Of a DNA stretch of 64,000 bases, positions 1 through 11,082 are shown in pieces; the stretch's first letter is position 1; every line of letters starts with the position of its first letter. This DNA is from Mycolicibacterium helvum (lineage in GTDB: Bacteria > Actinomycetota > Actinomycetes > Mycobacteriales > Mycobacteriaceae): positions 5,208,001-5,272,000 of the forward strand of contig NZ_AP022596.1 in assembly GCF_010731895.1 (NCBI RefSeq), given 5' to 3'. Position numbers and translations under genes: made by a program. The notes under the pieces were generated by a model. That model was not told the origin of the DNA. It searched no databases and saw nothing but the letters and a program-made list of their open reading frames with translations.

Positions 1-1
1 C

Positions 2-961
2 GCCGAGGCGATCCGCGCCGGTGATCGGGCGGCGCTGGCGCGGGCCATCACGCTGGTCGAGTCGACCCGCGCCGATCACCGTGACCAGGCCCAGCGCCTG
101 CTGCTGGAACTGACGCCCGACGCGGGTAAGGCCATCCACATCGGTATCACCGGGGTGCCCGGGGTGGGGAAGTCGACCACGATCGAAGCGCTGGGCATGT
201 ACCTCATCGAGCAGGGCCATCGGGTCGCGGTGCTGGCCGTCGACCCGTCGTCGACCCGCACCGGCGGTTCGATTCTGGGGGACAAGACCCGCATGGCGCA
301 GCTTGCCGTGAATGCGAACGCCTATATACGGCCGTCGCCGACGTCGGGAACCCTCGGCGGCGTCGCAAAGGCGACCCGGGAGACGATCGTGCTTGCCGAG
401 GCCGCCGGCTTCGACGTGATCCTGGTCGAGACAGTCGGCGTCGGGCAGTCCGAAGTGACTGTCTCGAACATGGTGGACACCTTTGTTTTCCTCACTCTGG
501 CCCGCACCGGCGACCAGTTGCAGGGGATCAAGAAGGGGGTGCTGGAACTCGCCGACATCGTCGTGGTGAACAAGGCTGACGGCGCGCACACCACCGAAGC
601 CCAAGCGTGCGCGCGCGAGTTGTCGGCGGCGATCAGACTGATCTATCCACGCGAAACACTTTGGCGCCCACCGGTATTGACGATGAGCGCGCTGGAGGGT
701 ACCGGCTTGCGAGAGCTGTGGGACACCGTCTTGCGGCATCGTGACGTCTTGACCAAAGCCGGCGAGTTCGACGCCCGCCGCCGCGCCCAGCAAGTCGACT
801 GGACCTGGTCGATGGTGCGTGACACCGTCCTCGACCGGGTGCTGAGTCACCCGGTTGTACGCGCCGAGCGGGCCGAGATTGAGCGTCAGGTCCGCGACGG
901 TGAGCTCACTCCCACGCTGGCCGCCCAGCGAATCCTCGAGATAGCCCAGCAGTCAACCTGA
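2..961 (+). CDS. meaB: MeaB/ArgK-type GTPase, 5' end missing
   Basis: G3E-type P-loop GTPase that protects and loads methylmalonyl-CoA mutase with its adenosylcobalamin cofactor in the cytoplasm. The reading frame is open from base 2, so the true start lies upstream. The Walker A sequence GVPGVGKS falls at visible residues 51-58; the GTG inside it (base 155) is not a start. The family stretch DPSSTRTGGSILGDKTRM follows, and NKAD near the middle is the guanine-specificity motif. The C-terminal helical region is complete and ends in a TGA stop. In M. tuberculosis the corresponding gene (Rv1496) sits next to lipL, the same order as here. Function is known for the family, not shown here. Confidence 0.95.
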   Translation, partial: AEAIRAGDRAALARAITLVESTRADHRDQAQRLLLELTPDAGKAIHIGITGVPGVGKSTTIEALGMYLIEQGHRVAVLAVDPSSTRTGGSILGDKTRMAQLAVNANAYIRPSPTSGTLGGVAKATRETIVLAEAAGFDVILVETVGVGQSEVTVSNMVDTFVFLTLARTGDQLQGIKKGVLELADIVVVNKADGAHTTEAQACARELSAAIRLIYPRETLWRPPVLTMSALEGTGLRELWDTVLRHRDVLTKAGEFDARRRAQQVDWTWSMVRDTVLDRVLSHPVVRAERAEIERQVRDGELTPTLAAQRILEIAQQST

Positions 962-1007
962 CGGGCCGTCAGTCAAGTTAACGTTTTGGCAACAAATCGC
1001 TGCAGAT

Positions 1008-2303
1008 GTGCTTAGACCGATTAAATTCCCATCTGTGACTCAGGCGATTCGCAGCAGCGGCACACTGCCCCATGGGGTGCAGGGTGCCGCCGACCCGAAC
1101 TTCGCCTCCGCGGTGCGAAGCTTCGCGGCGATGTTTCCGCATCCGCGCTTCGGCGGCGGTGCGCTGGCGGTCTATCTCGACGGCCAGCCCGTGGTCGACG
1201 TGTGGACCGGCTGGTCGGATCGACGGGGACGGCAGCACTGGTCCGCGGACACCGGGGCCATGGTGTTCTCGGCGACCAAAGGTGTGGCCTCGACGGTCAT
1301 CCACCGGCTCGCCGACCGCGGCCTGATCGACTACGACGCTCCGATGGCCGAGTACTGGCCGGCGTTCGGCGCCAACGGCAAGGCGGACATCACCGTTCGC
1401 GACGTGATGCAGCACCGCGCGGGTCTGGCGCATCTACGCGGCGTGCGCACGCGTGACCTGCTCGACCACCTGGTCATGGAGGACCGCATCGCGGCAGCGG
1501 CGGTAGGCCGGAACTTCGGCAAGCCCGCCTATCACGCGCTCACCTACGGCTGGCTGCTGTCCGGCTTGGCCCGGGCGGTCACCGGCACGGGGATGCGGGA
1601 TCTGATCCGTACCGAGGTGGCCGCACCGCTCAATACCGACGGGATTCACCTGGGGAGGCCGCCGGTCGGTGCGCCGACCCGGGCCGCGAGCATTATCGGA
1701 CCCCAGCTCAGCATCCCCAACCCGGTCTTCAACGCCGTCGCACCCCGGCTCGCGGCCTTCGAACGGTCGGCGATCTTCGGCTCCATGTACTTCCCCGGCA
1801 TGCGGTCGACCGTCCAGGGCGCGATGCCGTTACTCGACAGCGAGCTGCCGTCGGCCAACGGGGTGGCCACCGCGCGCAGCCTGGCCCGCATGTACGGCGC
1901 GATCGCCAACGGCGGCGAGATCGACGGCCGGCGCTATCTGTCGTCCGAATTGGTCGCGGGCCTCACCGGCCGGCGCAATCTGACTCCGGACCGCAACCTG
2001 ATCATGCCGCTCGGCTTCCACCTGGGTTATCACTCGCTGCCGATCCCGGGTGTGTTGCCCGGCTTCGGGCACGTGGGGCTGGGCGGATCGCTGGGCTGGG
2101 CGGTTCCGGAATCGGGATTGTCGTTCAGTTTTGTCCATAACCGATTGCTGACCCCGTTCATCGTGGCCGATCAGGCCGGATTCGTTGCCACCGCGGCGTT
2201 GATCCGGCGGGGCGCGGCGGCTGCGCGTAAGAACGGTTTTGCGCCCGTCGCCGAGTTCGGTGCCCCCTTTGGGCCGCTCGCGTCCGGGGTTGTTGCAGGG
2301 TAA
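1008..2303 (+). CDS. lipL: Serine beta-lactamase-fold esterase, LipL-like
   Basis: Class C beta-lactamase-fold hydrolase of the mycobacterial lipase/esterase group. The catalytic SxxK is visible as SATKG (Ser88, Lys91 from this start), and YGWLLSGLARAV lies where the family has its catalytic Tyr. A Gly-rich GFGHVGLGGS near the C-terminus takes the place of the KTG region. Similarity to M. tuberculosis LipL (Rv1497) is high along the length as I recall it, for example ALAVYLDGQPVVDVW and LADRGLIDY. No ribosome binding site stands out; GTG at 1035 is an equally possible start and would give 422 residues. It follows meaB by 46 bases and may be cotranscribed. The natural substrate is unknown; esterase or lipase activity is inferred from the family. 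Confidence 0.9.
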   Translation: MLRPIKFPSVTQAIRSSGTLPHGVQGAADPNFASAVRSFAAMFPHPRFGGGALAVYLDGQPVVDVWTGWSDRRGRQHWSADTGAMVFSATKGVASTVIHRLADRGLIDYDAPMAEYWPAFGANGKADITVRDVMQHRAGLAHLRGVRTRDLLDHLVMEDRIAAAAVGRNFGKPAYHALTYGWLLSGLARAVTGTGMRDLIRTEVAAPLNTDGIHLGRPPVGAPTRAASIIGPQLSIPNPVFNAVAPRLAAFERSAIFGSMYFPGMRSTVQGAMPLLDSELPSANGVATARSLARMYGAIANGGEIDGRRYLSSELVAGLTGRRNLTPDRNLIMPLGFHLGYHSLPIPGVLPGFGHVGLGGSLGWAVPESGLSFSFVHNRLLTPFIVADQAGFVATAALIRRGAAAARKNGFAPVAEFGAPFGPLASGVVAG

Positions 2304-2465
2304 TCCGACCCTAAGTCGCCCGTGCCGGGTTCCTTGCTGGTCTGCCTCACGTTTGGCATGTCGCCTGGTCGCGGGGTTCCGGGCCGTTGCCGCCTACCTC
2401 GCCGAATACCCTTGATAAGACCTCCAGCAAACTTTCACAGGGAGTTCACAAGGCGCAGCTAAAGG

Positions 2466-2481
2466 GGTGACAAATGTCACC
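2466..2481. promoter_or_regulatory. CRP-like 16-bp palindrome
   Basis: GGTGACAAATGTCACC is a perfect dyad with the layout GTGA-N6-TCAC, which matches the core of CRP/FNR-family operators (TGTGA-N6-TCACA). Mycobacteria carry a CRP homologue (Rv3676 in M. tuberculosis). It lies about 160 bases after lipL and 840 bases before the PKS gene. Binding is an inference from sequence only. Confidence 0.4.
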
Positions 2482-2810
2482 GACAGTCGGCCGAACCTTC
2501 CCGAAATCCTTCTCAGATGGAAAGTTCGCCAAATACCGACGAATAGCCGGTCATTTATCCTGTTGCGTTTGCTGACTCACGGCGAGAAATATCAGGGAAC
2601 CGGTAATCGATATCTCTGCACCCTTAGAAATGTGGTACGGATCACGTTTAGTTAGATGCGGATAATGAAATCTCAGCCTACTCTCAGGTTAGTAGCCATC
2701 TCCTGTGGAAGCTGATCATCACTGCAGGCTATACCGTTGTAAGCACCTGAGGCGCGATTGCGGAAACTCTCAGGATGGTTCAGCTGCTCAGGCCCTCCCG
2801 CGCGGTGATG

Positions 2811-2842
2811 GTGTCACTATTCGACACTATTCAATTGTCGAA
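2811..2842. promoter_or_regulatory. Overlapping, mutually exclusive inverted repeats
   Basis: GTGTC (2811-2815) can pair with GACAC (2822-2826), and TTCGACA (2820-2826) can instead pair with TGTCGAA (2836-2842). The two hairpins share bases, so only one can form at a time. The octamer CACTATTC also occurs twice as a direct repeat. This could be an operator or an RNA switch in a leader; nothing nearby decides between them. Confidence 0.35.
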
Positions 2843-3317
2843 GTAGCCCAATTCGGGGCGCTGAACCGGGCCACTCGGATGACGTCATAACCGTTATTTG
2901 CTATATCCGCGTTGATGCCAATTTGTGTCAAAAATGCGAGAGTAAACACTCTGCAACTTCCTCCTTGCCGCCGCGGACACGCCGTCGGAAGCGATCTGGA
3001 CGATCGCCGAGGTGATCTTGCCTCGACAAACATGCAGGTAGAGGCGATTATTGCGCTTCTCCTCGGGAACGTAACGACGATCCAGCAGGTTGCTGCCGTG
3101 CGAGCCGCAGCAATCGGATAAGCGCCTGACCGGGCACGACGTTAGGGCCATGGGTCACATTGCTCAATCCCTAATCAAAAACATGAAACATTTCTCGCGG
3201 TCTTAACGAAAAACGGCTAAGCTACCGAGCACATTGGCAACTTTGACTGGGTAGCTACCACTGCATAGTCGGAACTGGTTGCCTTGCCCAGTGTCAAGAA
3301 GTGAGGTGTGAGCGGAC

Positions 3318-6300
3318 GTGCGTCAGACATCTGTCACCCCCATCGCCGTTGTCGGCATGGCTTGCAGATTGCCCGGTGGTATCGACTCACCCCACAAGCT
3401 CTGGGAGGCGTTGCTCGAGGGCGCTGACCTGGTCACTGAGATTCCCGCCGACCGCTGGGACGCTGACGACCTCTACGACCCCGAGCCCGGGGTACCCGGC
3501 CGCTCGGTGTCGAAGTGGGGCGCCTTCATCGATGACGTCACCGGCTTCGACCCCGACTTCTTCGGTATCAACGAGCGCGAGGCCACCGCGATGGACCCGC
3601 AGCACCGAGTGCTGCTGGAGACCTGCTGGGAAGCCACCGAGCAGGCCGGTTTCACCCCGTCGTCCCTGTCTGGCACATCGACCGGTGTCTTCATCGGCAT
3701 GTCTCACGACGACTACGCGATGGTTACCAGTGACGCCGGCGCCTTCGATCAGGCCTACGCATTCACCGGCGCCCCGTTCAGCATGGCTTCGGGCCGCATT
3801 TCGCACGCGCTAGGTCTGCACGGACCCGCAGTGACCATGGACACCGCCTGCTCCTCGAGCCTGGTCGCGGTGCACCAGGCCTGCCGCAGTCTGCGTGACG
3901 GCGAAAGCGATATGGCGCTGGCCGGTGGCGTGATGCTGATGTTGGACAAGCGTCTCTACGCCTCCTCCTCAGGCCAGGGCATGCTCTCGCCGACCGGACG
4001 TTGCCATTCCTTCGACGTCGCCGCCGACGGCTTCGTCCGCGCCGAGGGCTGCGGCATTGTCGTCCTCAAGCGGCTCGACGACGCGCAGCGCGACGGCGAC
4101 CGCGTCCTGGCCGTCATCAAGAGCACCGCCTCCAACCAGGACGGTCGCACTGAGAACATCCTGACCCCGTCCAGGGACGCCCAGGTTTCGGTGTTCCGGG
4201 CCGCGCTAGCCGCCGCCGACGTCGACCCCGCCACCGTCGGCATGGTCGAGGGGCACGGCACCGGCACGCCGGTGGGCGACACGATCGAGTTCAACAGCAT
4301 CTCTAGCGTCTATGGCACCGCGGGGCCCTGCGCCCTCACGTCGGTCAAGAGCAACTTCGGTCACGCCGAATCTGCGGCGGGTGTTCTTGGGCTGATGAAG
4401 GCCGTGCTTGCGGTGCACCACGGGGTGATACCCCAGAACCTGCACTTCAACCGCCTGCCCGAGAAGCTGACCAAGGTCAAAACCGGGATGTTCGTCCCGA
4501 CCGAAAACACCCCGTGGCCGAAGGAAGACGGCCCGCGCCGTGCGGGCGTCTCCTCCTATGGCATGTCCGGCACCAACGTCCACGTGGTTCTCGAGCAGGC
4601 CCCTGACTCCCCGGTGGTCGTCGACGTCGATCAGGCCCAACGCGAGGGCAAGGACCTGCTGCTCTTCCCGGTGTGCTCAACCTCGGTCGAGGAACTCCGC
4701 AACACTGCGGCGAAACTCGCGGACTGGGTCGAGCGCGCGGGCGACGAGTTGTCGCTGCCGGATCTGGGCTACACGTTGAGCCGCCGCCGCGGGCATCGCC
4801 CGGTGCGTACCTCCGTCATCGCCGAGGACCGCGGCTCGTTGGTCGAGCAGCTACGCCAGGTTGCCGACGGTGACGAGCCCTATCAGCCCGCTGTCGGGCA
4901 CGACGATCGCGGACCGGTCTGGATCTTCTCCGGGCAGGGCTCGCAGTGGGCGTCGATGGGTACCGGTCTGCTGGCCACCGAGCCGGTCTTCGCCGCGAAG
5001 ATCGCCGACATCGAGCCGCTGATCGCCGCCGAATCCAACTTCTCGGTCACCGAGGCGATGACGGCCCCTGAGACCGTCGAGGGCATCCATCGAGTCCAGC
5101 CCACCATCTTCGCTGTCCAGGTCGCGATGGCGGCCACGATGCAGGCCTACGGGGTACAGCCGGGTGCGGTCATCGGCCACTCGCTGGGTGAGGTCGCCGC
5201 GGCCGTCGTGTCCGGCGCACTGTCGCTGGAAGACGGCGTCAAGGTCATCTGCCGCCGTTCGCTGCTGTGTCTGCGGCTGGCCGGTGGGGGCGCGATGGCG
5301 TCGGTCGAGATGCCCGCCCAGCAGGTGCGTGAGGAACTCGAGCAGCAAGGTATCGAGGACGTCGTCGTCGCTGTCGTCGCGTCGCCCAAGTCGACGGTCA
5401 TCGGTGGCGCCACCGACACCGTCCGAAAGATCGTGGCCGCCTGGGAGGCCCGCGAGATCATGGCCCGCGAGGTCAATGTTGATGTCGCGTCGCACTCGCC
5501 GCAGGTCGATCCGATTCTCGACGAGCTTGCCGACATGCTTTCCGACATCACGCCGATGGCCCCCGAGGTGCCCTACTACTCGGCGACGTCGTTCGATCCC
5601 CGTGAGCAGCCTTACTGCGATGCCGACTACTGGGTGGACAACCTGCGCCACACGGTTCGGTTCTCGGCAGCCGTGCAGACGGCGCTGGAGGACGGCTTCC
5701 GGGTCTTCGGCGAGCTGGCCCCGCATCCGCTGCTGATCCGTGCGATCGATCAGACCGCAGGCACGCTGGACATCAGCGTCGCGGCGCTGGCCGGTATGCG
5801 CCGTGGCCAGGAGGTCCCGAACGGTCTGGGCGATTTCCTCGGCGATCTCTATTCGGCCGGCGCGCGGGTGGATTTCTCAGTTCTCTACCCGGTTGGCCAG
5901 CTGGTCGACGCACCGCTGCCGACCTGGACGCACCGCAGCTTGGTCCTGATCTCCGACGGTGTCGACCATCAGGCCCGCGGCGCGCACCTGGTTGCCGCCC
6001 ACCCGCTGCTGGGCTCACACGTCCGGCTGCTGGAGGAGCCCGAGCGGCACGCCTGGGCCGCCGAGGTCGGGACCGGGGCGCATCCGTGGCTGGTCGACCA
6101 CCAGATCAATAATGTCGCGGCGCTGCCCGGTGCGGCGTACTGCGAAATGGCGCTGGCCGCTTCGCGCACCGTGTTCGGTGACGACGCCGAGGTCCGCGAT
6201 GTCACGTTCGAGGCGATGCTGCTGCTGAAGGACGAGACCCCGGTCAGCGCCGTGGCCTCGGCGGACGGCTCCGGTGTCCTCAACTTTGTCGTGGAGACCG

Positions 6301-9300
6301 ACCAGGACGGTGAACGGGAGCGCCGCGCCAGTGCCACGCTGCACGCCGGCGAGCCCGGCGGGCAGCCCAACACCTACGACATGGACGTGCTGCGCGACGC
6401 CCATCCCAACCGCGCTGACGGCGAGGGTGTACGGCAGTGGTTCGACGGCCGCGGTGTTCAGTTCGGCCCCGCGTTCACCGCGCTGATCGCCGTGAACGCA
6501 GCCGACGAGACAGCCGACACCGTGCTCGCCGAGATCGGCCTGCCCAGCTCGATCCGCAATCAGCAGACCTCCTACGGCGTCCACCCGGCGCTGCTGGACG
6601 CCTGCTTCCAGTCGGTTGCCGCCCATCCAGGCGTGCAGGCGTCCGGCACCGGTGGGCTGCTGCTGCCGCTGGGCGTGGACCGCCTGCGGGTGCATGGCGC
6701 GACCCGCAATGCGCGGTACTGCCTGACCCGGGTGACCTCGCTCGACGGTTCGTCGGTCGAGGCTGATATCGATCTGCTCGACGACTACGGCACGGTGCTC
6801 TTCACCGTCCAGGGTCTGCGGATGGGCACCGGCATGTCCGATGACCACGAAGGTGACCGGGTGCTCAACGAGCGCCTGCTCGGCATCGAGTGGCGCCGGA
6901 ACCAGGTCGCCGAGATCACCCACACCACCTCCGCGACATGGTTGGTGGTCAGTACCTCCGATGTCGCTGACCTGCTGGCTTCGGCGCTCACCGATGCGCT
7001 GAAGCTCAACGACGCTGACGTGACCACGATGTCCTGGCCGCAGCAGGCCGACCACGTGGGCAATGCCGAGCGGCTCCGGTCGTACTTCACCGAAGGCGGC
7101 TTTGCGAACGTCGTCGTGGTGAGCGGCGCCGGCAACGGCTGCCCGGAAGAGCAGCTGCCGCATCGCGGGGGAGAGCACGTACGCCACTTGGTGCGCATCG
7201 CGCGTGAGCTGGCCGACACCGCCGGCGAGCCGCCGCGGCTCTACGTCATCACCCGCAACGCCCAGACCGTGCTGGCCGACGACCGGCCGAACCTCGAGCA
7301 GGCTGGCCTCCGCGGTCTGCTGCGCGTGGTCGGCGCCGAGTACCCGCAGCTGCGCCCCAGCCAGATCGACGTCGACGACGATGTCGACTCCAAGCTGCTG
7401 GCCCGTGTTTTGCTCACCGGCTCGGAGGAAGACGAGACCGCGTTCCGCAATGGCGAGTGGTACACCGCGCACCTGCACCCGAGCCCGCTGCGGCCCGACG
7501 AGCGCTACACCACCGTCGTGGACCATTCCCGCGACGGCATGCGCCTGGAGATCCGTACCCCGGGCGATATGCAGACCCTGGAGCTGGCGGCCTTCGACCG
7601 CATCACCCCGGGACCGGGTCAGATCGAGGTCGCGGTCACCGCGTCCAGCCTCAACTTCGCCGACGTCCTGCTTGCGTTCGGCCGGTACCCAAGCTTCGAG
7701 GGTCTGCACCCGCAGCTGGGCATCGACTTCGCCGGTGTGGTCACCGCGGTCGGTCCGCAGGTCACCTCGCACCGAGTGGGCGACCATGTGGGCGGCATGT
7801 CGCCCAACGGCTGCTGGGGAACGTTCGTCACCTGCGACGCCGACGTGGCCGTGACGCTGCCTGCAGGGTTGCGTGACGATCAGGCCGCAGCGGTGTCCAC
7901 CGCGTCGGCGACGGCCTGGTACGGCCTGCACGACCTGGCCCGGATCAAGTCCGGCGACAAGGTGTTGATTCACTCCGCCACCGGTGGTGTGGGCCAGGCC
8001 GCGATCGCGATCGCTCGTGCCGCCGGGGCGGAGATCTTCGCCACCGCCGGTACTGAGGAGCGCCGGGACATCCTGCGCGACATGGGCATCACCCATGTCT
8101 ACGACTCGCGCAGCGCCGCCTTCGCCGAGCAGATCCGTCGGGACACCGACGGTTATGGCGTGGATATCGTGCTGAACTCGCTGACCGGTGCCGCCCAGCG
8201 GGCAGGTGTCGAACTGCTGGCCTTCGGCGGTCGGTTCGTCGAGATCGGCAAGAAGGACATCTACGGCGACACCAGGCTCGGGCTCTTCCCGTTCCGGCGC
8301 AACCTGTCCTTCTACGGTGTCGACCTGGCGCTGATGGCCACCACACACCCCGAGCAGATCCGCGACCTGTTGAGTACCGTGTACCGGCTGACCGCCGAGG
8401 GCGTTCTGCCGCAACCGGAAACGACGCACTACCCGCTGGCCGACGCGGCCACCGCCATCCGCGTGATGGGCGCGGCCGAGCACACCGGCAAGCTGCTGCT
8501 CTCGGTGCCGAAGGTGGGCCACAGCAGTGTGGTCGTGCCGCCGGAACAGGCCAAGGTCTTCCGCCGCGATGGTTCGTACATCATCACCGGTGGCCTTGGC
8601 GGGCTGGGCTTGTTCCTCGCCTCGAAGATGGCCGGGGCCGGCTGCGGCCGGATCGTGCTGAACTCGCGATCGGAGCCCAAGGCAGACGCGCTGGCGGAGA
8701 TCGCTCGGATGCGGGCTGCGGGAACCGAGGTCGAGGTCGTCAGCGGCGATATCGCACTGTCGGAGACGGTTGACCGCCTGGTGGCGGTGGCGACCGCGAC
8801 CGGCCTGGCCGTGCGCGGTGTCCTGCATGCCGCCGCGGTCGTCGAGGACGCCGTCCTGACCAATATCAGCGACGAGCTGATCGACCGGGACTGGGCACCG
8901 AAGGTCTACGGCGCCTGGCACCTGCACCGGGCCACCACGGCACAGCCGCTGGACTGGTTCTGCTCGTTCTCCTCAGCGGCCGCCCTGATGGGCTCGCCGG
9001 GACAGGGCGCCTACGCCGCGGCCAACAGCTGGTTGGACGGGTTCACCCACTGGCGCCGTTCGCAGGGGCTGCCCGCCATCGCGATCGCATGGGCGGCATG
9101 GGACGAGATCGGTGCGGGCAAGCACCTGGCCGCCACCGGCGATACCGCGATGATCAGCCCGGACGAGGGCGCACATGCCTTCGAGGCGCTGCTGCGCCAC
9201 GATCGCGCCTATACCGGCTACGCGCCGATCATCGGGACGCCGTGGCTGACGGATCTGGCGGCACGCAGCCCGTTCGCCGAGGCATTCCAAGCCAGTGGCG

Positions 9301-9599
9301 ACCGGCCGGCCGATACCAGCACCTTCCGAGCGGAACTACACGATCTGCCGCGTGACGAGTGGCCGACCCGGGTTCGCCGGCTGGTATCCGAGCAGCTCAG
9401 CCTGATCCTGCGCCGTTCCATCGACCCGGACCGACCGATTTCGGAGTACGGTTTGGACTCGTTGGGGAACCTCGAGCTGCGAACCCGTATTGAAACTGAA
9501 ACGGGAATACGCGTCCGATCGATGGATATAACGACTGTCCGGTCGCTGGCCGAAAGCCTGTGCGAAACGCTTGCCGGCGTCATCACGTCAGCACGCTGA
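3318..9599 (+). CDS. pks5: Mas/Pks5-type iterative type I polyketide synthase
   Basis: A 2093-residue synthase that elongates a fatty acyl starter with methylmalonyl units to give methyl-branched fatty acids. Domains in order are KS (about 8-430; Cys178 in DTACSSS, His in EGHGTGTP and SNFGHAES), AT (about 530-840; Ser622 in GHSLGE), DH (about 900-1180; HPWLVDHQ with following LPG), ER (about 1410-1740; [10 protein letters not shown]), KR (about 1755-1980; [13 protein letters not shown]) and ACP (about 2010-2090; phosphopantetheine Ser2048 in LDSLGNLEL). The AT has VASHS where methylmalonyl-specific domains have YASH. Length and domain order match Mas and Pks5. The GTG start follows GAGG at 3303-3306. 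Pks5 is the LOS synthase in M. smegmatis and M. marinum; the flanking genes fit that role. Which paralogue this is remains open. Confidence 0.9.
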   Translation: MRQTSVTPIAVVGMACRLPGGIDSPHKLWEALLEGADLVTEIPADRWDADDLYDPEPGVPGRSVSKWGAFIDDVTGFDPDFFGINEREATAMDPQHRVLLETCWEATEQAGFTPSSLSGTSTGVFIGMSHDDYAMVTSDAGAFDQAYAFTGAPFSMASGRISHALGLHGPAVTMDTACSSSLVAVHQACRSLRDGESDMALAGGVMLMLDKRLYASSSGQGMLSPTGRCHSFDVAADGFVRAEGCGIVVLKRLDDAQRDGDRVLAVIKSTASNQDGRTENILTPSRDAQVSVFRAALAAADVDPATVGMVEGHGTGTPVGDTIEFNSISSVYGTAGPCALTSVKSNFGHAESAAGVLGLMKAVLAVHHGVIPQNLHFNRLPEKLTKVKTGMFVPTENTPWPKEDGPRRAGVSSYGMSGTNVHVVLEQAPDSPVVVDVDQAQREGKDLLLFPVCSTSVEELRNTAAKLADWVERAGDELSLPDLGYTLSRRRGHRPVRTSVIAEDRGSLVEQLRQVADGDEPYQPAVGHDDRGPVWIFSGQGSQWASMGTGLLATEPVFAAKIADIEPLIAAESNFSVTEAMTAPETVEGIHRVQPTIFAVQVAMAATMQAYGVQPGAVIGHSLGEVAAAVVSGALSLEDGVKVICRRSLLCLRLAGGGAMASVEMPAQQVREELEQQGIEDVVVAVVASPKSTVIGGATDTVRKIVAAWEAREIMAREVNVDVASHSPQVDPILDELADMLSDITPMAPEVPYYSATSFDPREQPYCDADYWVDNLRHTVRFSAAVQTALEDGFRVFGELAPHPLLIRAIDQTAGTLDISVAALAGMRRGQEVPNGLGDFLGDLYSAGARVDFSVLYPVGQLVDAPLPTWTHRSLVLISDGVDHQARGAHLVAAHPLLGSHVRLLEEPERHAWAAEVGTGAHPWLVDHQINNVAALPGAAYCEMALAASRTVFGDDAEVRDVTFEAMLLLKDETPVSAVASADGSGVLNFVVETDQDGERERRASATLHAGEPGGQPNTYDMDVLRDAHPNRADGEGVRQWFDGRGVQFGPAFTALIAVNAADETADTVLAEIGLPSSIRNQQTSYGVHPALLDACFQSVAAHPGVQASGTGGLLLPLGVDRLRVHGATRNARYCLTRVTSLDGSSVEADIDLLDDYGTVLFTVQGLRMGTGMSDDHEGDRVLNERLLGIEWRRNQVAEITHTTSATWLVVSTSDVADLLASALTDALKLNDADVTTMSWPQQADHVGNAERLRSYFTEGGFANVVVVSGAGNGCPEEQLPHRGGEHVRHLVRIARELADTAGEPPRLYVITRNAQTVLADDRPNLEQAGLRGLLRVVGAEYPQLRPSQIDVDDDVDSKLLARVLLTGSEEDETAFRNGEWYTAHLHPSPLRPDERYTTVVDHSRDGMRLEIRTPGDMQTLELAAFDRITPGPGQIEVAVTASSLNFADVLLAFGRYPSFEGLHPQLGIDFAGVVTAVGPQVTSHRVGDHVGGMSPNGCWGTFVTCDADVAVTLPAGLRDDQAAAVSTASATAWYGLHDLARIKSGDKVLIHSATGGVGQAAIAIARAAGAEIFATAGTEERRDILRDMGITHVYDSRSAAFAEQIRRDTDGYGVDIVLNSLTGAAQRAGVELLAFGGRFVEIGKKDIYGDTRLGLFPFRRNLSFYGVDLALMATTHPEQIRDLLSTVYRLTAEGVLPQPETTHYPLADAATAIRVMGAAEHTGKLLLSVPKVGHSSVVVPPEQAKVFRRDGSYIITGGLGGLGLFLASKMAGAGCGRIVLNSRSEPKADALAEIARMRAAGTEVEVVSGDIALSETVDRLVAVATATGLAVRGVLHAAAVVEDAVLTNISDELIDRDWAPKVYGAWHLHRATTAQPLDWFCSFSSAAALMGSPGQGAYAAANSWLDGFTHWRRSQGLPAIAIAWAAWDEIGAGKHLAATGDTAMISPDEGAHAFEALLRHDRAYTGYAPIIGTPWLTDLAARSPFAEAFQASGDRPADTSTFRAELHDLPRDEWPTRVRRLVSEQLSLILRRSIDPDRPISEYGLDSLGNLELRTRIETETGIRVRSMDITTVRSLAESLCETLAGVITSAR

Positions 9600-9627
9600 T
9601 AAATAGGGTCGATAGGGGAATCTGACA

Positions 9628-11082
9628 GTGGTTGCACTTACCGCAATCCATGACTGGGTTGACGCGCCGGGCACGGTCGTGTCGTGGAGCCCGTCGCCGG
9701 CATGCCTGAAGAAGGTCCAGGATGCGCCGGTCAGCGATGTACCTGCGAGCTACCAGCAGAGCCAGCACATCCGCAGCTACCGCAATCACACGGCCAATGG
9801 GCTGGAGATGGCGCGGCTGCTGATCCCGGCGTGGAACATGCCGGGCAAGTGCGACGTCCGCGCGATGACCTTCGTCATCAATGCCTACCTGCGCCGGCAC
9901 GACACGTACCACAGCTGGTTCGAGTTCTCCGCCGGCGCCAATGGGGTGGATCAGGTCGTTCGCCACACGGTCGAGAACCCGAACGACATCCAGTTCGTGG
10001 CCACCAAGCACGGCGAGATGAACTCCGCGCAGTGGAAAAAGCACGTGCTCGACACCCCGAGCCCGCTGGAGTGGGACTGCTTCCGGTTCGGCGTCATCCA
10101 GCGCGCCGCCCATTTCACGTTCTACGTCTCAGTCGATCACCTGCACGCCGATGCGATGCTGATGATGGCGCTGTTTGTGGAAATGCACATGAATTACGAG
10201 GCGCTGGCCGGGGGTGGCGCACCGTTGCGGCTGCCGGACGCGGGCAGCTACCACGACTACTGCGTGCGTCAGCACGGCTACACCGAGCAGCTGACCATGG
10301 ATTCACCGGACGTTCGCGGCTGGCTGGACTTCCTGGAGAACAACGGCGGAACCATGCCGACGTTCCCGCTGCCGCTGGGTGATCCGTCGGTGCACTGCAG
10401 CGGTGATCTGCTGACGGTCCAACTGATGGACGATCACGAATCGGACCGCTTCGAGTCGGCGTGCACCGCGGCCGGTGTCCGCTTCATCGGTGGCGTGTTC
10501 GCCGCCGCGGCGATCGCGCACCGGCAGTTGACCGGCGACGACGATTACTACGTCATCACCCCGACGACCACGCGCAGCACGCCGGCGGAGTTCATGACCA
10601 CCGGATGGTTCACCGGTGTCGTTCCGCTGTCGGTGCCGGTCGCTGCCCGCAACTTCGCCGAGGTCGCCCGCGCTGCCCAGGAGTCGTTCGACTCGGGCAT
10701 GCCGCTGGCAAACGTACCGATCGAACGGGTATACGAGCTGGCGGAGTCGGAGTCCACCCCGCGCATCCGGCCGGCCGGACCGGGTGTGCCGATGCTGTCC
10801 TACCTGGACGTGGGCCTGCCGCCGCTGAACCCGGTCATCATGTCCCAGTGGTATGCGCAGAACGGGCACATCTACACCGATCTGGGCGCGGCCAATCAGG
10901 TCGGCATGTGGGTGAACCGGCGTACCGAGGGCACGATCATCACCGTCGCCTACCCCGACAATCCGATCGCGCGCGAGTCGGTTGCCGAGTTCGTCGAACT
11001 GATGAAGTGCATTTATCTTCGGGTGGCTGACGGCCGCTCCGAACTCGTGTCGTCGTCTCGCTTGCCGGTCGCAACGGCCTGA
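9628..11082 (+). CDS. PapA-type polyketide-associated acyltransferase
   Basis: A 484-residue member of the PapA family, condensation-fold enzymes that transfer methyl-branched acyl chains from a Mas-type synthase onto a sugar acceptor such as trehalose. The catalytic HxxxD is visible as H171-L-H-A-D175 in SVDHLHADAM. It begins with GTG 28 bases after the PKS stop and shares its stop with the start of the next gene (TGATG), so PKS and acyltransferases form one operon. It resembles the PapA3/PapA4 group found beside pks5. The acceptor here is inferred to be an acylated trehalose of LOS type, not proven. Confidence 0.88.
   Translation: MVALTAIHDWVDAPGTVVSWSPSPACLKKVQDAPVSDVPASYQQSQHIRSYRNHTANGLEMARLLIPAWNMPGKCDVRAMTFVINAYLRRHDTYHSWFEFSAGANGVDQVVRHTVENPNDIQFVATKHGEMNSAQWKKHVLDTPSPLEWDCFRFGVIQRAAHFTFYVSVDHLHADAMLMMALFVEMHMNYEALAGGGAPLRLPDAGSYHDYCVRQHGYTEQLTMDSPDVRGWLDFLENNGGTMPTFPLPLGDPSVHCSGDLLTVQLMDDHESDRFESACTAAGVRFIGGVFAAAAIAHRQLTGDDDYYVITPTTTRSTPAEFMTTGWFTGVVPLSVPVAARNFAEVARAAQESFDSGMPLANVPIERVYELAESESTPRIRPAGPGVPMLSYLDVGLPPLNPVIMSQWYAQNGHIYTDLGAANQVGMWVNRRTEGTIITVAYPDNPIARESVAEFVELMKCIYLRVADGRSELVSSSRLPVATA

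Larger units (their letters stand above)
2304..3317. other. 1.0-kb AT-richer gap before the PKS gene
   Basis: This stretch is visibly poorer in G and C than its flanks. Short open frames of 60-85 codons occur on both strands (for example 2467-2655 and 2912-3121), but none has a good ribosome binding site, mycobacterial codon bias or a recognisable motif, so I call none of them genes. It holds two dyad features, listed separately, and should contain the promoter of the PKS operon. An unannotated small RNA is possible. I see no tRNA or insertion sequence here. Confidence 0.6.

Noticed and set aside
6015..8927. 970-codon open frame antisense to the PKS gene
   Set aside because: It lies wholly over the DH-ER-KR part of an intact PKS, has no motif or start site, and is a product of high-GC third positions.
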